This document shows positions 50,428 through 59,328 of a DNA stretch of 64,000 bases, piece after piece. Source of the stretch: Akkermansia sp. Lineage in GTDB: Bacteria; Verrucomicrobiota; Verrucomicrobiia; Verrucomicrobiales; Akkermansiaceae. The notes below the pieces were generated by a model. The model was not told where the DNA came from. It saw nothing but the letters and a program-made list of their open reading frames with translations, and did not search any database. Every line of letters starts with the position of its first letter. Positions within the stretch are counted from its first letter, which is position 1. The translations under genes and the position numbers were made by a program. The stretch spans positions 1-64,000 of the forward strand of contig JAFSFD010000014.1 in the NCBI GenBank assembly GCA_017435365.1, given 5' to 3'.

Positions 50428-51255
50428 CTACTCGTCATATGTTTTATTTAAATCCAGTATGGAGTGTTGCTTTAGATAGATAGCGGCTTCTGGATTGTAT
50501 GGTTCAATAATCGTGTGCAAAATATCTTGAAATTGCATATCGGGCCACTTTTCGGAACCTGGCGGAGGTGTCATGTCGCAGTCTAAATAATCAGTATAGT
50601 CATCGGCCAACATGTAAACTTCATGAAGAATAAAAGTTAGACATATGTGATGGACGAATAGTTCTTTCAAATCAACGAAGAATCTATTTAACCATTTCCC
50701 TTCACCGTTGAAAGAAAGTTCAGGATCGTTTCTAAGTAGGTTGTAGAAATAGTTGATGTGAGCATTGTTGTTGCTGCGGTCTCTTATTCCATCATGTATT
50801 TTTTGATCGTATGTTAATTGATATATGCCGCTTGTTCTTTGATTGTCTGCTATTTTTTTTATGTACTTCGTATAGCAAAAACGCTTCCCTTTGCTGTTTT
50901 TCAGGAACCAATTCTGAGTACTGGTAGGTTCCTCGAAGAAGTTGAATTTGCTTTCTTCTAATTCTAAATCGTATACAATATTGGTGATAATTATGTCGTG
51001 ATATTTCCGCAAAAGGGTCCATGCATCGTTTGCCCGACCTTGGCTTAATGCGTATTTAATGGTGTCAAGCATGTTTGCAATGCTGGAGTAGAAATATTTA
51101 TCAACATTGATGATGGGGACTATATTAGGCGATAGAAAATCTGAGGAGCGCCATTCTAACCGTTTGTAATATGAAATGTACTGTTCAATTTCCTTAAATC
51201 CTGGATTTGAATCAAAAGAGGTCTTTTTGTTAGTGCCTGTATGGAATGAGGTCAT
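50428..51255 (-). CDS. HEPN-like hypothetical protein
   Basis: A 275-residue, AT-rich, helical protein. RDRSNNNAH near residues 158-166 fits the R-x(4-6)-H signature of HEPN ribonucleases (Arg160, His166), and a long helix pair (SSIANMLDTIKYAL, ANDAWTLLRKYHDIII) precedes it as in HEPN folds. HEPN proteins are common in phage defence and toxin systems. The promoter is 24 nt upstream. Whether the overlapping-end partner gene belongs with it is unknown. Confidence 0.5.
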   Translation of the reverse strand: MTSFHTGTNKKTSFDSNPGFKEIEQYISYYKRLEWRSSDFLSPNIVPIINVDKYFYSSIANMLDTIKYALSQGRANDAWTLLRKYHDIIITNIVYDLELEESKFNFFEEPTSTQNWFLKNSKGKRFCYTKYIKKIADNQRTSGIYQLTYDQKIHDGIRDRSNNNAHINYFYNLLRNDPELSFNGEGKWLNRFFVDLKELFVHHICLTFILHEVYMLADDYTDYLDCDMTPPPGSEKWPDMQFQDILHTIIEPYNPEAAIYLKQHSILDLNKTYDE

Positions 51256-51276
51256 ATGAATAACACGGTTTCTTCC

Positions 51277-51304
51277 ATTCTACACTCAGATAGATGGTTG
51301 ACAA
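51277..51304 (-). promoter_or_regulatory. promoter of the HEPN-like gene
   Basis: Minus strand TTGTCA (51304-51299), 16-bp spacer, TAGAAT (51282-51277). Confidence 0.55.
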
Positions 51305-51470
51305 GCAAAAATTAAGCGGGAGGAACTGCGTTCGATTGGGGACAGCGTAGATTGATGCTGCGCGTGCGGCTGGAAGGTCATGGGCTCTCTTCCTCAGCCG
51401 CCATGCGGGGGGCTGATTAGGGTGGTTCTTCGTTTGTGGGCGAGACTGACTTTCTGCTTCGCCGCTCAGG

Positions 51471-51552
51471 CGGCGGGAATTTTACACATCCCCGAAGGCC
51501 TCGGCGAAGGCTTGCCGAAGACGGGAAAATTCAACTTCCAACATCCAAAATC
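51471..51552 (+). repeat. 85-bp direct repeat, copy 2
   Basis: Second copy of the element at 49686, ending on the stop codon of the next gene at 51551. The copies differ at scattered positions, so the duplication is not very recent. Confidence 0.8.
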
Positions 51553-52357
51553 ACCTCAGCCGGAGGCTGAGGGTGTGGCCTGCTGGTTCGTGGTGTGGGG
51601 TGGCCGTGGCGGGGGAGAGGCCGGTGGCGGCGAGGATGCGTCGGAGGTTGGCGGCGGGGTCGCGGTGGAGGAAGGTGGCGTAGGGCTCTTCGGCCAGGAG
51701 TTCGAGCTCGGCGGCGCGGGCCCAGTCATCTGTGTTGGAGCTTCTGCCGTCTTCATCGGCGGCGGTGAAGAGGGTGCTGCGGTAGACAACGGCGTTTGCC
51801 GGGGTGTGGCGGGTTATCTTTGCCAGCTTCGTGAGGAGCTTGTCGAGTTCTTCGGTATGCGCGGGCGTGCAGGTGTCGGAAAGTTCTGTTTGCGGTTGGA
51901 GCAGGTGATCAATGAGGGCGTTTTTCGCGGCGAGGAGGATGTGTTCCCAGTACCCTTGCGGGAGCTTTTCGTAGAAGTTCGGCAGGGGGAGTTTGGCTTG
52001 TCCGTTGTAGCTATCCTTCACGCTGAGCTGCCAAGCAAGCCCGCGCTCCACCCCTTTGCTCACCAAGTCGTCCGTTGTGACCGACATGTCATTGAAATAC
52101 GGCGATTCGATGCCTAAGGTGCACAGGAATGAAAATCCCTCCCGCACCTCGGTGCAGAAGGCACACCCCGCTGTATCGATTCGGAAGTACAGCCCCACCT
52201 CCACCGAGCTGGTGAACGGTGCCTGCTTCGCCTGTTCAAACAAGGCATCGCTCACCGTCCGATTGAAAACCTGTTCCAAATCGTACTCAAACCGGATGAT
52301 TCCGAACGGATCATCAAACCAAATGTTGTCCTGAAAAGAAAGGGTATGTTGGGGCAT
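51551..52357 (-). CDS. hypothetical protein
   Basis: A 268-residue protein not recognised. It has a CAFC pair (Cys65, Cys68), a largely beta N-terminal half (LYFRIDTAGCAFCTEV) and a helical C-terminal half. GC content is near that of the host, unlike the flanking AT-rich genes. The ATG follows a -10 box by 6 nt. Divergent from the KAP NTPase gene. Confidence 0.6.
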   Translation of the reverse strand: MPQHTLSFQDNIWFDDPFGIIRFEYDLEQVFNRTVSDALFEQAKQAPFTSSVEVGLYFRIDTAGCAFCTEVREGFSFLCTLGIESPYFNDMSVTTDDLVSKGVERGLAWQLSVKDSYNGQAKLPLPNFYEKLPQGYWEHILLAAKNALIDHLLQPQTELSDTCTPAHTEELDKLLTKLAKITRHTPANAVVYRSTLFTAADEDGRSSNTDDWARAAELELLAEEPYATFLHRDPAANLRRILAATGLSPATATPHHEPAGHTLSLRLR

Positions 52358-52363
52358 GCCGCT

Positions 52364-52392
52364 AGTCTATCCTGGTGTGCTTAATGATGCAA
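52364..52392 (-). promoter_or_regulatory. promoter of the 52357 gene, leaderless
   Basis: Minus strand TTGCAT (52392-52387), 17-bp spacer, TAGACT (52369-52364), 6 nt before the ATG. Confidence 0.65.
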
Positions 52393-52423
52393 GGATAAAT
52401 TAAAGTTGTGTCGGAATGCTGCG

Positions 52424-52452
52424 TTGACAACATGGGAGAGGAAGTATATAAG
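52424..52452 (+). promoter_or_regulatory. KAP NTPase promoter
   Basis: TTGACA at 52424-52429, 17-bp spacer, TATAAG at 52447-52452; a leader of about 16 nt to the ATG at 52475. Confidence 0.75.
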
Positions 52453-52474
52453 TCGTGCAACAGATTAGACGAAT

Positions 52475-53821
52475 ATGGTAGAAGAAATAGATGTAAATGA
52501 GCCTGAAGTGAAGATGCCCGATTATTTTAATCGTGAGCCGATCGCACACAAAATGTGCGAGTTGATTGCAAACGCGGCAGCAAAAGATATTTCGCCAGTT
52601 GTGTTGGACGGACCATGGGGAAGTGGCAAGACGGTACATGCAAAACGAATGGCGGAAATTCTTAATTCCGACAAGTACAAGGACGATGTAAAGTGCGTAT
52701 ACTGGAATGCGGCAAGCTCTGATTTTGCGCAGAATCCATTGCCCATGTTTATGTCTGCTCTTTATCAGAATACCGACCAAGATAATAGGAGCCTTTTCAG
52801 TCAGCAAGGCTTTGTTATGTGTAAAGGTGCATTTGTGGGGGCTGTTATGAATCTTGCGAATCAATTATGTAAGGGGTATTTGAAAGTAGATGTGGAAGGT
52901 GTGAAACAAGCTGCAGATGTAGGTGCGAAACAGTCAGATTTGGATAGCGACGAGGAGAAACAATTCGAGGAGTTCCTTAAGGAGGCTGGAGATGAAACAC
53001 AACGCATCCAAGCAGCTGTTAAGTTGTTAAACTTGGTTCGTGGAGAGAAACAGCTGATTGTCATTATCGATGAACTTGACCGTTGTCGTCCGGATTTCGC
53101 TCTCAAAATGTTGGAATGTATCAAGCATTTGTTTACTGCTCCAACTTGTAAGTTCATTTTAGTGATGAATAAAAACTCAATGGCTAGTTCAGTTCAGCAT
53201 TTGTATGGTTTAGACAAGCTGTCATCGAAATTGTATTTAAACAAGTATATTAAGTGGGAGTTTCAGTTGCCGCATACTACTATTGCCGGGTTTAATAAGG
53301 CCAATTGTGCGTATCAATATTTCTACAATATGATGAACAAAGCAGGCTTTTTGGAAACAGCTAATAATAAATTGGTCCAAGTGTTTATGGCTCGAGTCGT
53401 TGAGGTGAAAGAATTCTCGTTGAGAGAAGTCGAGAAGTTAGTAGGAACTTTCAACTTTATAGAAATAAGCAGAGAAAAGGATTCAGCTAGAAGGGATGGA
53501 GTTTCTGAATTGCTGAAGGTTTTTGTGGCATGTCTGAAGACCATCGATAGCAATATGGTTATGACTTTGAGTATGAAGCAAGCTTCTGTTGACATGGTTC
53601 TTCAATGTGTCGGGCTTGGAATGCCGACAGAGAGACATTTCGATAAACAAGAGATTCACATAAGACGGTTGATTTCAGCAGCTCTGGAAGTGTATTTGGC
53701 AAAAGAGGGGGATTTGGAAGATATTTATGATAAATATATAAGCGAATATTCATATTCTTTTGTGCATCACGATGTAAATCAATTTCGTTCATGTTTATCT
53801 TACTGTTCTTTTATGAAATGA
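52475..53821 (+). CDS. KAP-family P-loop NTPase
   Basis: A 448-residue AT-rich gene. Walker A is LDGPWGSGKT (Gly46-Thr53) and Walker B is LIVIIDELDRCRPDF (near 190-205), followed by the family's helix ALKMLECIKHLF and a FILVMNKN sensor strand. KAP NTPases occur in phage-defence systems (for example QatA) and can be membrane-linked; here the insert between the Walker motifs has only one mildly hydrophobic stretch. No Qat partners are adjacent, so its role is open. Confidence 0.8.
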   Translation: MVEEIDVNEPEVKMPDYFNREPIAHKMCELIANAAAKDISPVVLDGPWGSGKTVHAKRMAEILNSDKYKDDVKCVYWNAASSDFAQNPLPMFMSALYQNTDQDNRSLFSQQGFVMCKGAFVGAVMNLANQLCKGYLKVDVEGVKQAADVGAKQSDLDSDEEKQFEEFLKEAGDETQRIQAAVKLLNLVRGEKQLIVIIDELDRCRPDFALKMLECIKHLFTAPTCKFILVMNKNSMASSVQHLYGLDKLSSKLYLNKYIKWEFQLPHTTIAGFNKANCAYQYFYNMMNKAGFLETANNKLVQVFMARVVEVKEFSLREVEKLVGTFNFIEISREKDSARRDGVSELLKVFVACLKTIDSNMVMTLSMKQASVDMVLQCVGLGMPTERHFDKQEIHIRRLISAALEVYLAKEGDLEDIYDKYISEYSYSFVHHDVNQFRSCLSYCSFMK

Positions 53822-53860
53822 ACGTTGTAGGAGCAACCATAAAATCCCACCATTGGAAAC

Positions 53861-53889
53861 TTGACTCCTGACGCCTTGCGTGTTAGTCT
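53861..53889 (+). promoter_or_regulatory. HNH gene promoter
   Basis: TTGACT at 53861-53866, 17-bp spacer, TAGTCT at 53884-53889; about 17 nt of leader to the ATG at 53913. Confidence 0.6.
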
Positions 53890-53912
53890 GAGCCTTAGTC
53901 AGACAGAACCTT

Positions 53913-54725
53913 ATGAACTTACAGATTGCAGACGATTTTCTCCGCTTTTCCACCGGAATCCACGCGGTCGGGAGCAAGGCTCCCGCGTCCTACGTGGTCG
54001 CCATCGAGAAAACCCAAGCGGCCTTGGAGCGGCATCATGTCTTTCTCGCGCCTGGCGAGAGCATTTGGGGTATTCGGGACACGGCGCGCCTGCAATCGCT
54101 CTACGCCCTTGTGAAGCAGGAACAAGCCAAGGGAGAGCAGGGGATATTCCGTGAGGAAGAATCTACCAGCTATTGGAAGAAAAGCTTCTGCTCAGCCGCC
54201 ATCAATGAATTCATCCGCTTTGTCGGCGTTGCCCGGCAGTTCGAGACGGCCAGTATCCAAGCGCAATCCCCCAAGGACTTCACCGCCGAATTGGAGAAAA
54301 TCGAAAAGAGCATCTGCGGCAAGGGCAAGGAAACACTGAAACAAACGAAAGTGCGCGTGAACCAGTATCTCTTCCGCAAAATGGTGCTGGAGAATTACCG
54401 CCACCGCTGCTGCATCACCGGCCTGAGCATCCCCGAAGTCCTGCGTGCCAGCCACATTACCCCTTGGGCAGAGGATGAAGTGAGCCGCCTCGATCCGCAG
54501 AACGGTCTTTGCCTATCCGCTACTTTCGATGCCGCGTTCGACCGCCATCTCATCTCGCTCGATGAAGACCTGCGTCTCATCTTTGCCTCCTCCCTGCGCG
54601 AATATTACACCCGCGATTCCTTCAACCAGATATTCCGCCCCTACGAAGGCAAACGCATCGAGAGCCCCGTCAAATACCACCCCTCACCCAAGTTCCTGCA
54701 GCAACACCGCGCCAAACTGGCGTGA
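53913..54725 (+). CDS. HNH endonuclease
   Basis: A 270-residue protein. The C-terminal HNH domain (about 155-215) shows YRHRCCITGLSIPEVLRASHI, then PQNGLCLSATFDAAFDRHL, which carry the H-N-H metal and catalytic residues. The N-terminal half may recognise DNA. Such proteins often serve as restriction nucleases, sometimes against modified DNA. It ends 17 bp from the convergent helicase gene. Confidence 0.82.
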   Translation: MNLQIADDFLRFSTGIHAVGSKAPASYVVAIEKTQAALERHHVFLAPGESIWGIRDTARLQSLYALVKQEQAKGEQGIFREEESTSYWKKSFCSAAINEFIRFVGVARQFETASIQAQSPKDFTAELEKIEKSICGKGKETLKQTKVRVNQYLFRKMVLENYRHRCCITGLSIPEVLRASHITPWAEDEVSRLDPQNGLCLSATFDAAFDRHLISLDEDLRLIFASSLREYYTRDSFNQIFRPYEGKRIESPVKYHPSPKFLQQHRAKLA

Positions 54726-54742
54726 TGGATAAGCGCGGAGCC

Positions 54743-57700
54743 TTAATCCTGCTGATTGGCCCACGCCATAATGTGGGCGGGAAGGGGATGTTCAAGACGC
54801 CAGCGGATGCTCATTGGTTTGCTGTCCGTGTGCCGAACGTAGCGAACTGGTCCCAAGAATACGTAAGGCGCTGAAACTCCTTCGCGCGTTTTCTTACGTT
54901 CGCGAATGAAGAGCATGACGGTATACCCCAATTCTTCTTGTTTAATATAGGTCTGGCCTATGCTGCCGTGAGGGGTTGTGCCTGATTGGCTTTGCCAGTG
55001 GAACAAGTTGGGGGATATGGCGTAATCTTCGTACATGGTCGACGGCGAGAAATCATCCTCGCTCTTGTTGATGTCGGCAAAGAATACGTGTAGTTTCCTG
55101 TCTTTGATGTGCAGGACGCCCTCACGCGATGGATATGGGTTCTCAAAGTTCCCCAGTCCCAGAGCAAGCAAGATTTGGTCGCGGGTATAACTGGCATGAA
55201 GTTTCAATGACCCAGTAGCCTTGAATGTGGAGCCACTATAGATGCAACGGTGTATTTTTAACCAGTCAATCAGTTCTTGTAAATCCAAGACGAGCCCCGG
55301 ATTGTTCAGCGTGAAATAGTGCAACTGTTTGAGCTCGTTTTCAGGCTTTTTCTGACCCCAGAGCACTTTATACACGCTACTTAGTGCTTCCGTATCGAAA
55401 TCGGCAGGGGACTGGAGGCTCTTCGCGAAACGGTCGAGCAGTTCGCCATCTGTTTGCAACAGCAGCTTGCGCATGCCGTCGCGCAAATTGCTTTCGTACA
55501 GGCTCAGCCCTATATTGCTCGTTTCGTATTGCTGAATGGCAGACGGAAGTAATTTGCTATAAATGGTGTCTGGGTTGTCCAGCCCGAAGAAATCTAAAAG
55601 TTCGGGGAGCGTTAAACGCTGCCCCTCTTTCAGGAAGAGTTTTAATTCAGACTCCATGCGTTTGCGGTTGATGGAGCTGATGAGGTCTCGGATGTTCTTT
55701 AAAATGTGCTTTTGAGATTGCTCTTCCAAGTTGATAGAACAACCTACAGGAAGCAGAGAAAATCCGCTTTGTACTTGCCTTTCAATATTTTTGAGGCTCG
55801 TTTGTGTGCAAAGCGCTCTGTATCGTTGAGCGTAGTTGAATTTCTTGTTTTGAGGCGCAATGAAATCGAACACTACCAGGCACTCCTTATCGGGGCTCCT
55901 GCGTAAGCCTCGACCAAGCTGCTGGAGGAACACGGTTAAGCTTTCCGTGGGGCGCAGGAAGAGTACGGTGTCAATGTCGGGAATGTCCACGCCTTCGTTG
56001 TACAAATCCACTGTGAAGATGATAGAAATCTCACCTTGTTGCAATTTAGCTTGTGCGGAATTGCGCATGTCTTGCCCACTGCTCGACGTGAGAGCCACCG
56101 CTTTCACCCCATGCCGATTGCAAAAATCTGCCATGAACTCTGCATGGTTGATGTTGATGCAGAATCCCAAGCATTTGCAACGGTGAATGTTGTCTACGCG
56201 TTTGTTGATTTGTTCGAGCACCCATGCGGCGCGAGTTTCATTGTGCTCCAGCAGTGTTGCCAGTTCTTTGCTGTCGTATTTGCCTGCTTCCCACTTGATG
56301 TGCGTGTAGTCGATGGAGGTGTGGTCGGCAATGCCGTAGTAGACAAATGGGCTTAACAATGTCCTGTCAATGGCATCACCAAGCCGCAATTCATGCGTGT
56401 AGCAGCCGCCGAATAGCGGACGGATGTCTTGTCCGTCCATGCGTTCGGGGGTGGCCGTAAGCCCCAGCAAGCTTTCTGGATTGAGGCCTTTGAGTGCGTC
56501 AACGTAACTGGCGGCGGAACCGTGGTGAGCTTCGTCCACTACGATGTATTGGAAGTGGTCGGCTTCAAACTGCTGCTTCTTATTTTGCCATGATTGGACT
56601 GTGCAGAACCAATGCGTGTGGTTGGTCGGCTGATTGGAGCCGTCCACGATGCAGCCGAGACTGCCGTTTTTGTTGACTTGTCGGAACGCCGCTTGTGCTT
56701 GCTCCAAGATTTCTTTGCGGTGGGCGAGGAAGAGCAGCGTCGCGTTCGGATGTTTCTTGCAAAAACGTTGATAATCGAAGGCTGCAATCATCGTTTTGCC
56801 CGTGCCGGTGGCTGCAATGATGAGATGCTTGTTCTTGCCAGCTTGCCGCTCGCGTTCGATATCTTCCAATGCTTCTTCTTGGTATCGGAAGGGTCGGATA
56901 TCAAAAAAGGTAAGGTTTGCGTTGGCTGGCGTTTCCTTGCGCTCGAATGCGAGTGCCTGACTCAGCCTTTCCAAATCCTTTTTGAGCAGGCAGGGTTCAA
57001 ACGTTCTGGAGTCTTCCCAGTGTGATTCAAATGCAGCGATGGTGGCATCCCACAAATGCGCTAGTTCTCGCTGGCTGATTTTCACATTCCACTCCAAGCC
57101 ATTATCCATGGCCACTTTGGAGATATTGGAAGAGCCTACGTAGGCTGAGCCGAATCCTGTGTCGCGGTGGAAGATGTATGTTTTGGCGTGCAGTCGCGTG
57201 TTTTTGGTGTCGTAGGAAACACGAACCTCGGTATTGGGGAGACTCTGGAGCCATTCAATTGCCTTTGCCTCGGTCACGCCCATGTAGGTAGTGGTCGCAA
57301 TACGCAGGCAGGGGGTGGAATCGTTGCGGTGTTTGTTGGTGAACTCTTCCAGTGCGGGCATGAGGGGAACTAGCCCCGTCATTCGGATGAACGATACCAT
57401 CCATTCCGCACGGTCGCAAGTAGCCAACTCTTTCTTGATTTGTTCGCCTAATTTGGGGGTGCGTGCTGCGCCTGTCAGCAGAGACGAAATGGCAAGAGGT
57501 GTGTCGGGTAGGAATACGTGATTCCCCTGCATGAATGGCGGAAGAATCCCCCGAAGTTTTCGTCCTGAGGTGGGAATAATGCTCTGTTTTAAGTGCTCTG
57601 CAAAACTGGGTGATGAAAGTAGGTCGCGGAGCGTTTCGTATAAGTTTTTGGATTTCAGTCTTTCATCGTGCTGTTTCAGGTATTCCAAAACCTCTGCGGC

Positions 57701-57832
57701 AACATGGGTAGGGAACTCATGCCAAAACTCCTCTTTGCTCAACGGCTCTTCCGAAATATGGAGCCCCTCAACCCCTACACATTTACGTTCGAGTTCCTGA
57801 GTAAGAAGAAGATCGTAAAATCCACGCTGCAT
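54743..57832 (-). CDS. PLD-DEAH helicase with DUF3427-like C-terminus
   Basis: A 1029-residue SF2 protein. Residues about 130-275 form a phospholipase-D-like nuclease domain with a single HKD-type site (RLHAKTYIF, His215, Lys217, GSSNISK). The helicase core follows: Walker A ATGTGKT (341-347), DEAH (433-436), LTATPER, and the C-terminal QLGRGLRR motif VI. The last 300 residues resemble DUF3427. This architecture is seen in restriction-like defence helicases. It is leaderless (-10 box 6 nt upstream) and tail-to-tail with the HNH gene. Confidence 0.85.
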   Translation of the reverse strand: MQRGFYDLLLTQELERKCVGVEGLHISEEPLSKEEFWHEFPTHVAAEVLEYLKQHDERLKSKNLYETLRDLLSSPSFAEHLKQSIIPTSGRKLRGILPPFMQGNHVFLPDTPLAISSLLTGAARTPKLGEQIKKELATCDRAEWMVSFIRMTGLVPLMPALEEFTNKHRNDSTPCLRIATTTYMGVTEAKAIEWLQSLPNTEVRVSYDTKNTRLHAKTYIFHRDTGFGSAYVGSSNISKVAMDNGLEWNVKISQRELAHLWDATIAAFESHWEDSRTFEPCLLKKDLERLSQALAFERKETPANANLTFFDIRPFRYQEEALEDIERERQAGKNKHLIIAATGTGKTMIAAFDYQRFCKKHPNATLLFLAHRKEILEQAQAAFRQVNKNGSLGCIVDGSNQPTNHTHWFCTVQSWQNKKQQFEADHFQYIVVDEAHHGSAASYVDALKGLNPESLLGLTATPERMDGQDIRPLFGGCYTHELRLGDAIDRTLLSPFVYYGIADHTSIDYTHIKWEAGKYDSKELATLLEHNETRAAWVLEQINKRVDNIHRCKCLGFCININHAEFMADFCNRHGVKAVALTSSSGQDMRNSAQAKLQQGEISIIFTVDLYNEGVDIPDIDTVLFLRPTESLTVFLQQLGRGLRRSPDKECLVVFDFIAPQNKKFNYAQRYRALCTQTSLKNIERQVQSGFSLLPVGCSINLEEQSQKHILKNIRDLISSINRKRMESELKLFLKEGQRLTLPELLDFFGLDNPDTIYSKLLPSAIQQYETSNIGLSLYESNLRDGMRKLLLQTDGELLDRFAKSLQSPADFDTEALSSVYKVLWGQKKPENELKQLHYFTLNNPGLVLDLQELIDWLKIHRCIYSGSTFKATGSLKLHASYTRDQILLALGLGNFENPYPSREGVLHIKDRKLHVFFADINKSEDDFSPSTMYEDYAISPNLFHWQSQSGTTPHGSIGQTYIKQEELGYTVMLFIRERKKTREGVSAPYVFLGPVRYVRHTDSKPMSIRWRLEHPLPAHIMAWANQQD

Positions 57833-57838
57833 ACGAAC

Positions 57839-57867
57839 CTTATAGCATATTGTGTGCCTAAGATCAA
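57839..57867 (-). promoter_or_regulatory. helicase promoter, leaderless
   Basis: Minus strand TTGATC (57867-57862), 17-bp spacer, TATAAG (57844-57839), 6 nt before the ATG at 57832. Confidence 0.7.
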
Positions 57868-58003
57868 ATGGAAACTACGTGTGGAGTGTGATACATTTTG
57901 AAATCGGAGTGAAAGCTGTACTTGATTGTGGGAGCTCGTGAGAGAAAAGGGGCATCGTTGAAAACGTCTTTCATAAACTGACACTTGCCGGAGGAAAAGC
58001 GCC

Positions 58004-58031
58004 TTGACAGAGAGAGAGTATGGTATAGAAT
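58004..58031 (+). promoter_or_regulatory. ParB-like/methyltransferase operon promoter
   Basis: TTGACA at 58004-58009, 16-bp spacer, TAGAAT at 58026-58031; about 30 nt of leader to the ATG at 58069. Confidence 0.65.
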
Positions 58032-58068
58032 GTTCTTGGGATGAAATTCTGATTACCCAATTTCTTCT

Positions 58069-59328
58069 ATGAGTCAAGAAATAAAGATGATACCTGTTAA
58101 AGAGCTCGTTTTGTGGAGCGAGAATCCCCGTGACCCGATGTCTGGTCAAGCTTGTAATCAAGATATCGTGAATGCTGCATTGAAAGACAATCGGCAAAAG
58201 TGGATGTTGTCTAAATTGGCTGCGTCCATGGGGGATGTGTATGATATGAGCGAGCTGCCAACTGTAGTTTATAAGTCGGGCAAACCTGTGGTATACGATG
58301 GAAATAGGCGTATTATATTGGCAATGATTCATTTGGGGGTGGTTGATTGCGGGGGCGCAAATGTTCAGGCTCCATCTGTGCCGGAGCAAATGCCTTGCAA
58401 TGTGTGTGACGAAGAAACCGCACTAAATAATGTGTACAGAAAACATTCTTCATCAGGTTCATGGGATATGTTGGAACGCGATATTTTTGTGCACTATAAT
58501 ATGAAACGCCCCAAGAGCGTATTCTTAGCAATAGAAGAGACTCTAGGAGGTTTTATTTCATCTAACCCGGAATTAAATCAAAGGTTCGTAAAAGAAGAGG
58601 TTTTAGATGAAAGAACGTTGGCTGAGTTGGGTGTAAGGGTGGAAAATGGAGTGCTTCAAACCCAGCATACAGCAGAAGAGTTGCAAGCAATTCTGACGGA
58701 TATTTTGTCTTGTGTAAAGCAGAAACAAATATCTACGCGTAAAAACCGTGGAAGGTTGAAAGAAGTAGTATCTAGTGATACTCAAAATACGGTAGAGAAA
58801 AATAAGGGGAATCCCTATCGCCCGGCGACTGTGAGAAAGGTCCCTGTTGTTTCTTCTGAACCAAAGCCGAAAGAAACGAATCGCTCTAGACGTGTAAAAA
58901 GCCCAAACATGGAGTATTTTGGCGGTAAGCTCATTTTAAGAACTGGCGATGTGAACAATTTATATCGCGATGTTGAGAGTTTAGCGAATTTTTACAGACT
59001 GAATAAGTCCGTTTTGTCTGATGGTTTTCCTTCACTGTTACGTATGGCTTTTCGCCTTGTGTGTGAATCTGCGTCGCTGGATTTGGGGTATCAAAAGGAT
59101 CCTATAGGTCAATATGTGGACAAGTTTTTTGATGGAGCTAAGAAGTTGTTGAGCGCAGATGAGAAAACTTTTTTATCCAATCAAAATGTTAAAAAGGAAT
59201 CAATAAAACAATTGCTTCATACTGGAGCTCATAATTATACCTCTACAAAAGTGCCGGAGCAGGGCGTTGCTGTATCCATTATCGTAGGGAAAATGCTTCT
59301 ACTTTCACATGGGAAATCAACAAAATAG
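58069..59328 (+). CDS. ParB/Srx-like domain protein
   Basis: A 419-residue AT-rich gene. Residues 1-90 match the ParB/sulfiredoxin-like N-terminal domain (LVLWSENPRDP at 13-23, then VVYDGNRRI at 75-82), which in ParB is a CTPase and in relatives a nuclease. A charged middle (about 225-290) joins it to a helical C-terminal domain with QLLHTGAHNYTST, a His-rich pattern reminiscent of HEPN-type helices. Its last 20 bp overlap the methyltransferase start, so the two act together. Confidence 0.72.
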   Translation: MSQEIKMIPVKELVLWSENPRDPMSGQACNQDIVNAALKDNRQKWMLSKLAASMGDVYDMSELPTVVYKSGKPVVYDGNRRIILAMIHLGVVDCGGANVQAPSVPEQMPCNVCDEETALNNVYRKHSSSGSWDMLERDIFVHYNMKRPKSVFLAIEETLGGFISSNPELNQRFVKEEVLDERTLAELGVRVENGVLQTQHTAEELQAILTDILSCVKQKQISTRKNRGRLKEVVSSDTQNTVEKNKGNPYRPATVRKVPVVSSEPKPKETNRSRRVKSPNMEYFGGKLILRTGDVNNLYRDVESLANFYRLNKSVLSDGFPSLLRMAFRLVCESASLDLGYQKDPIGQYVDKFFDGAKKLLSADEKTFLSNQNVKKESIKQLLHTGAHNYTSTKVPEQGVAVSIIVGKMLLLSHGKSTK

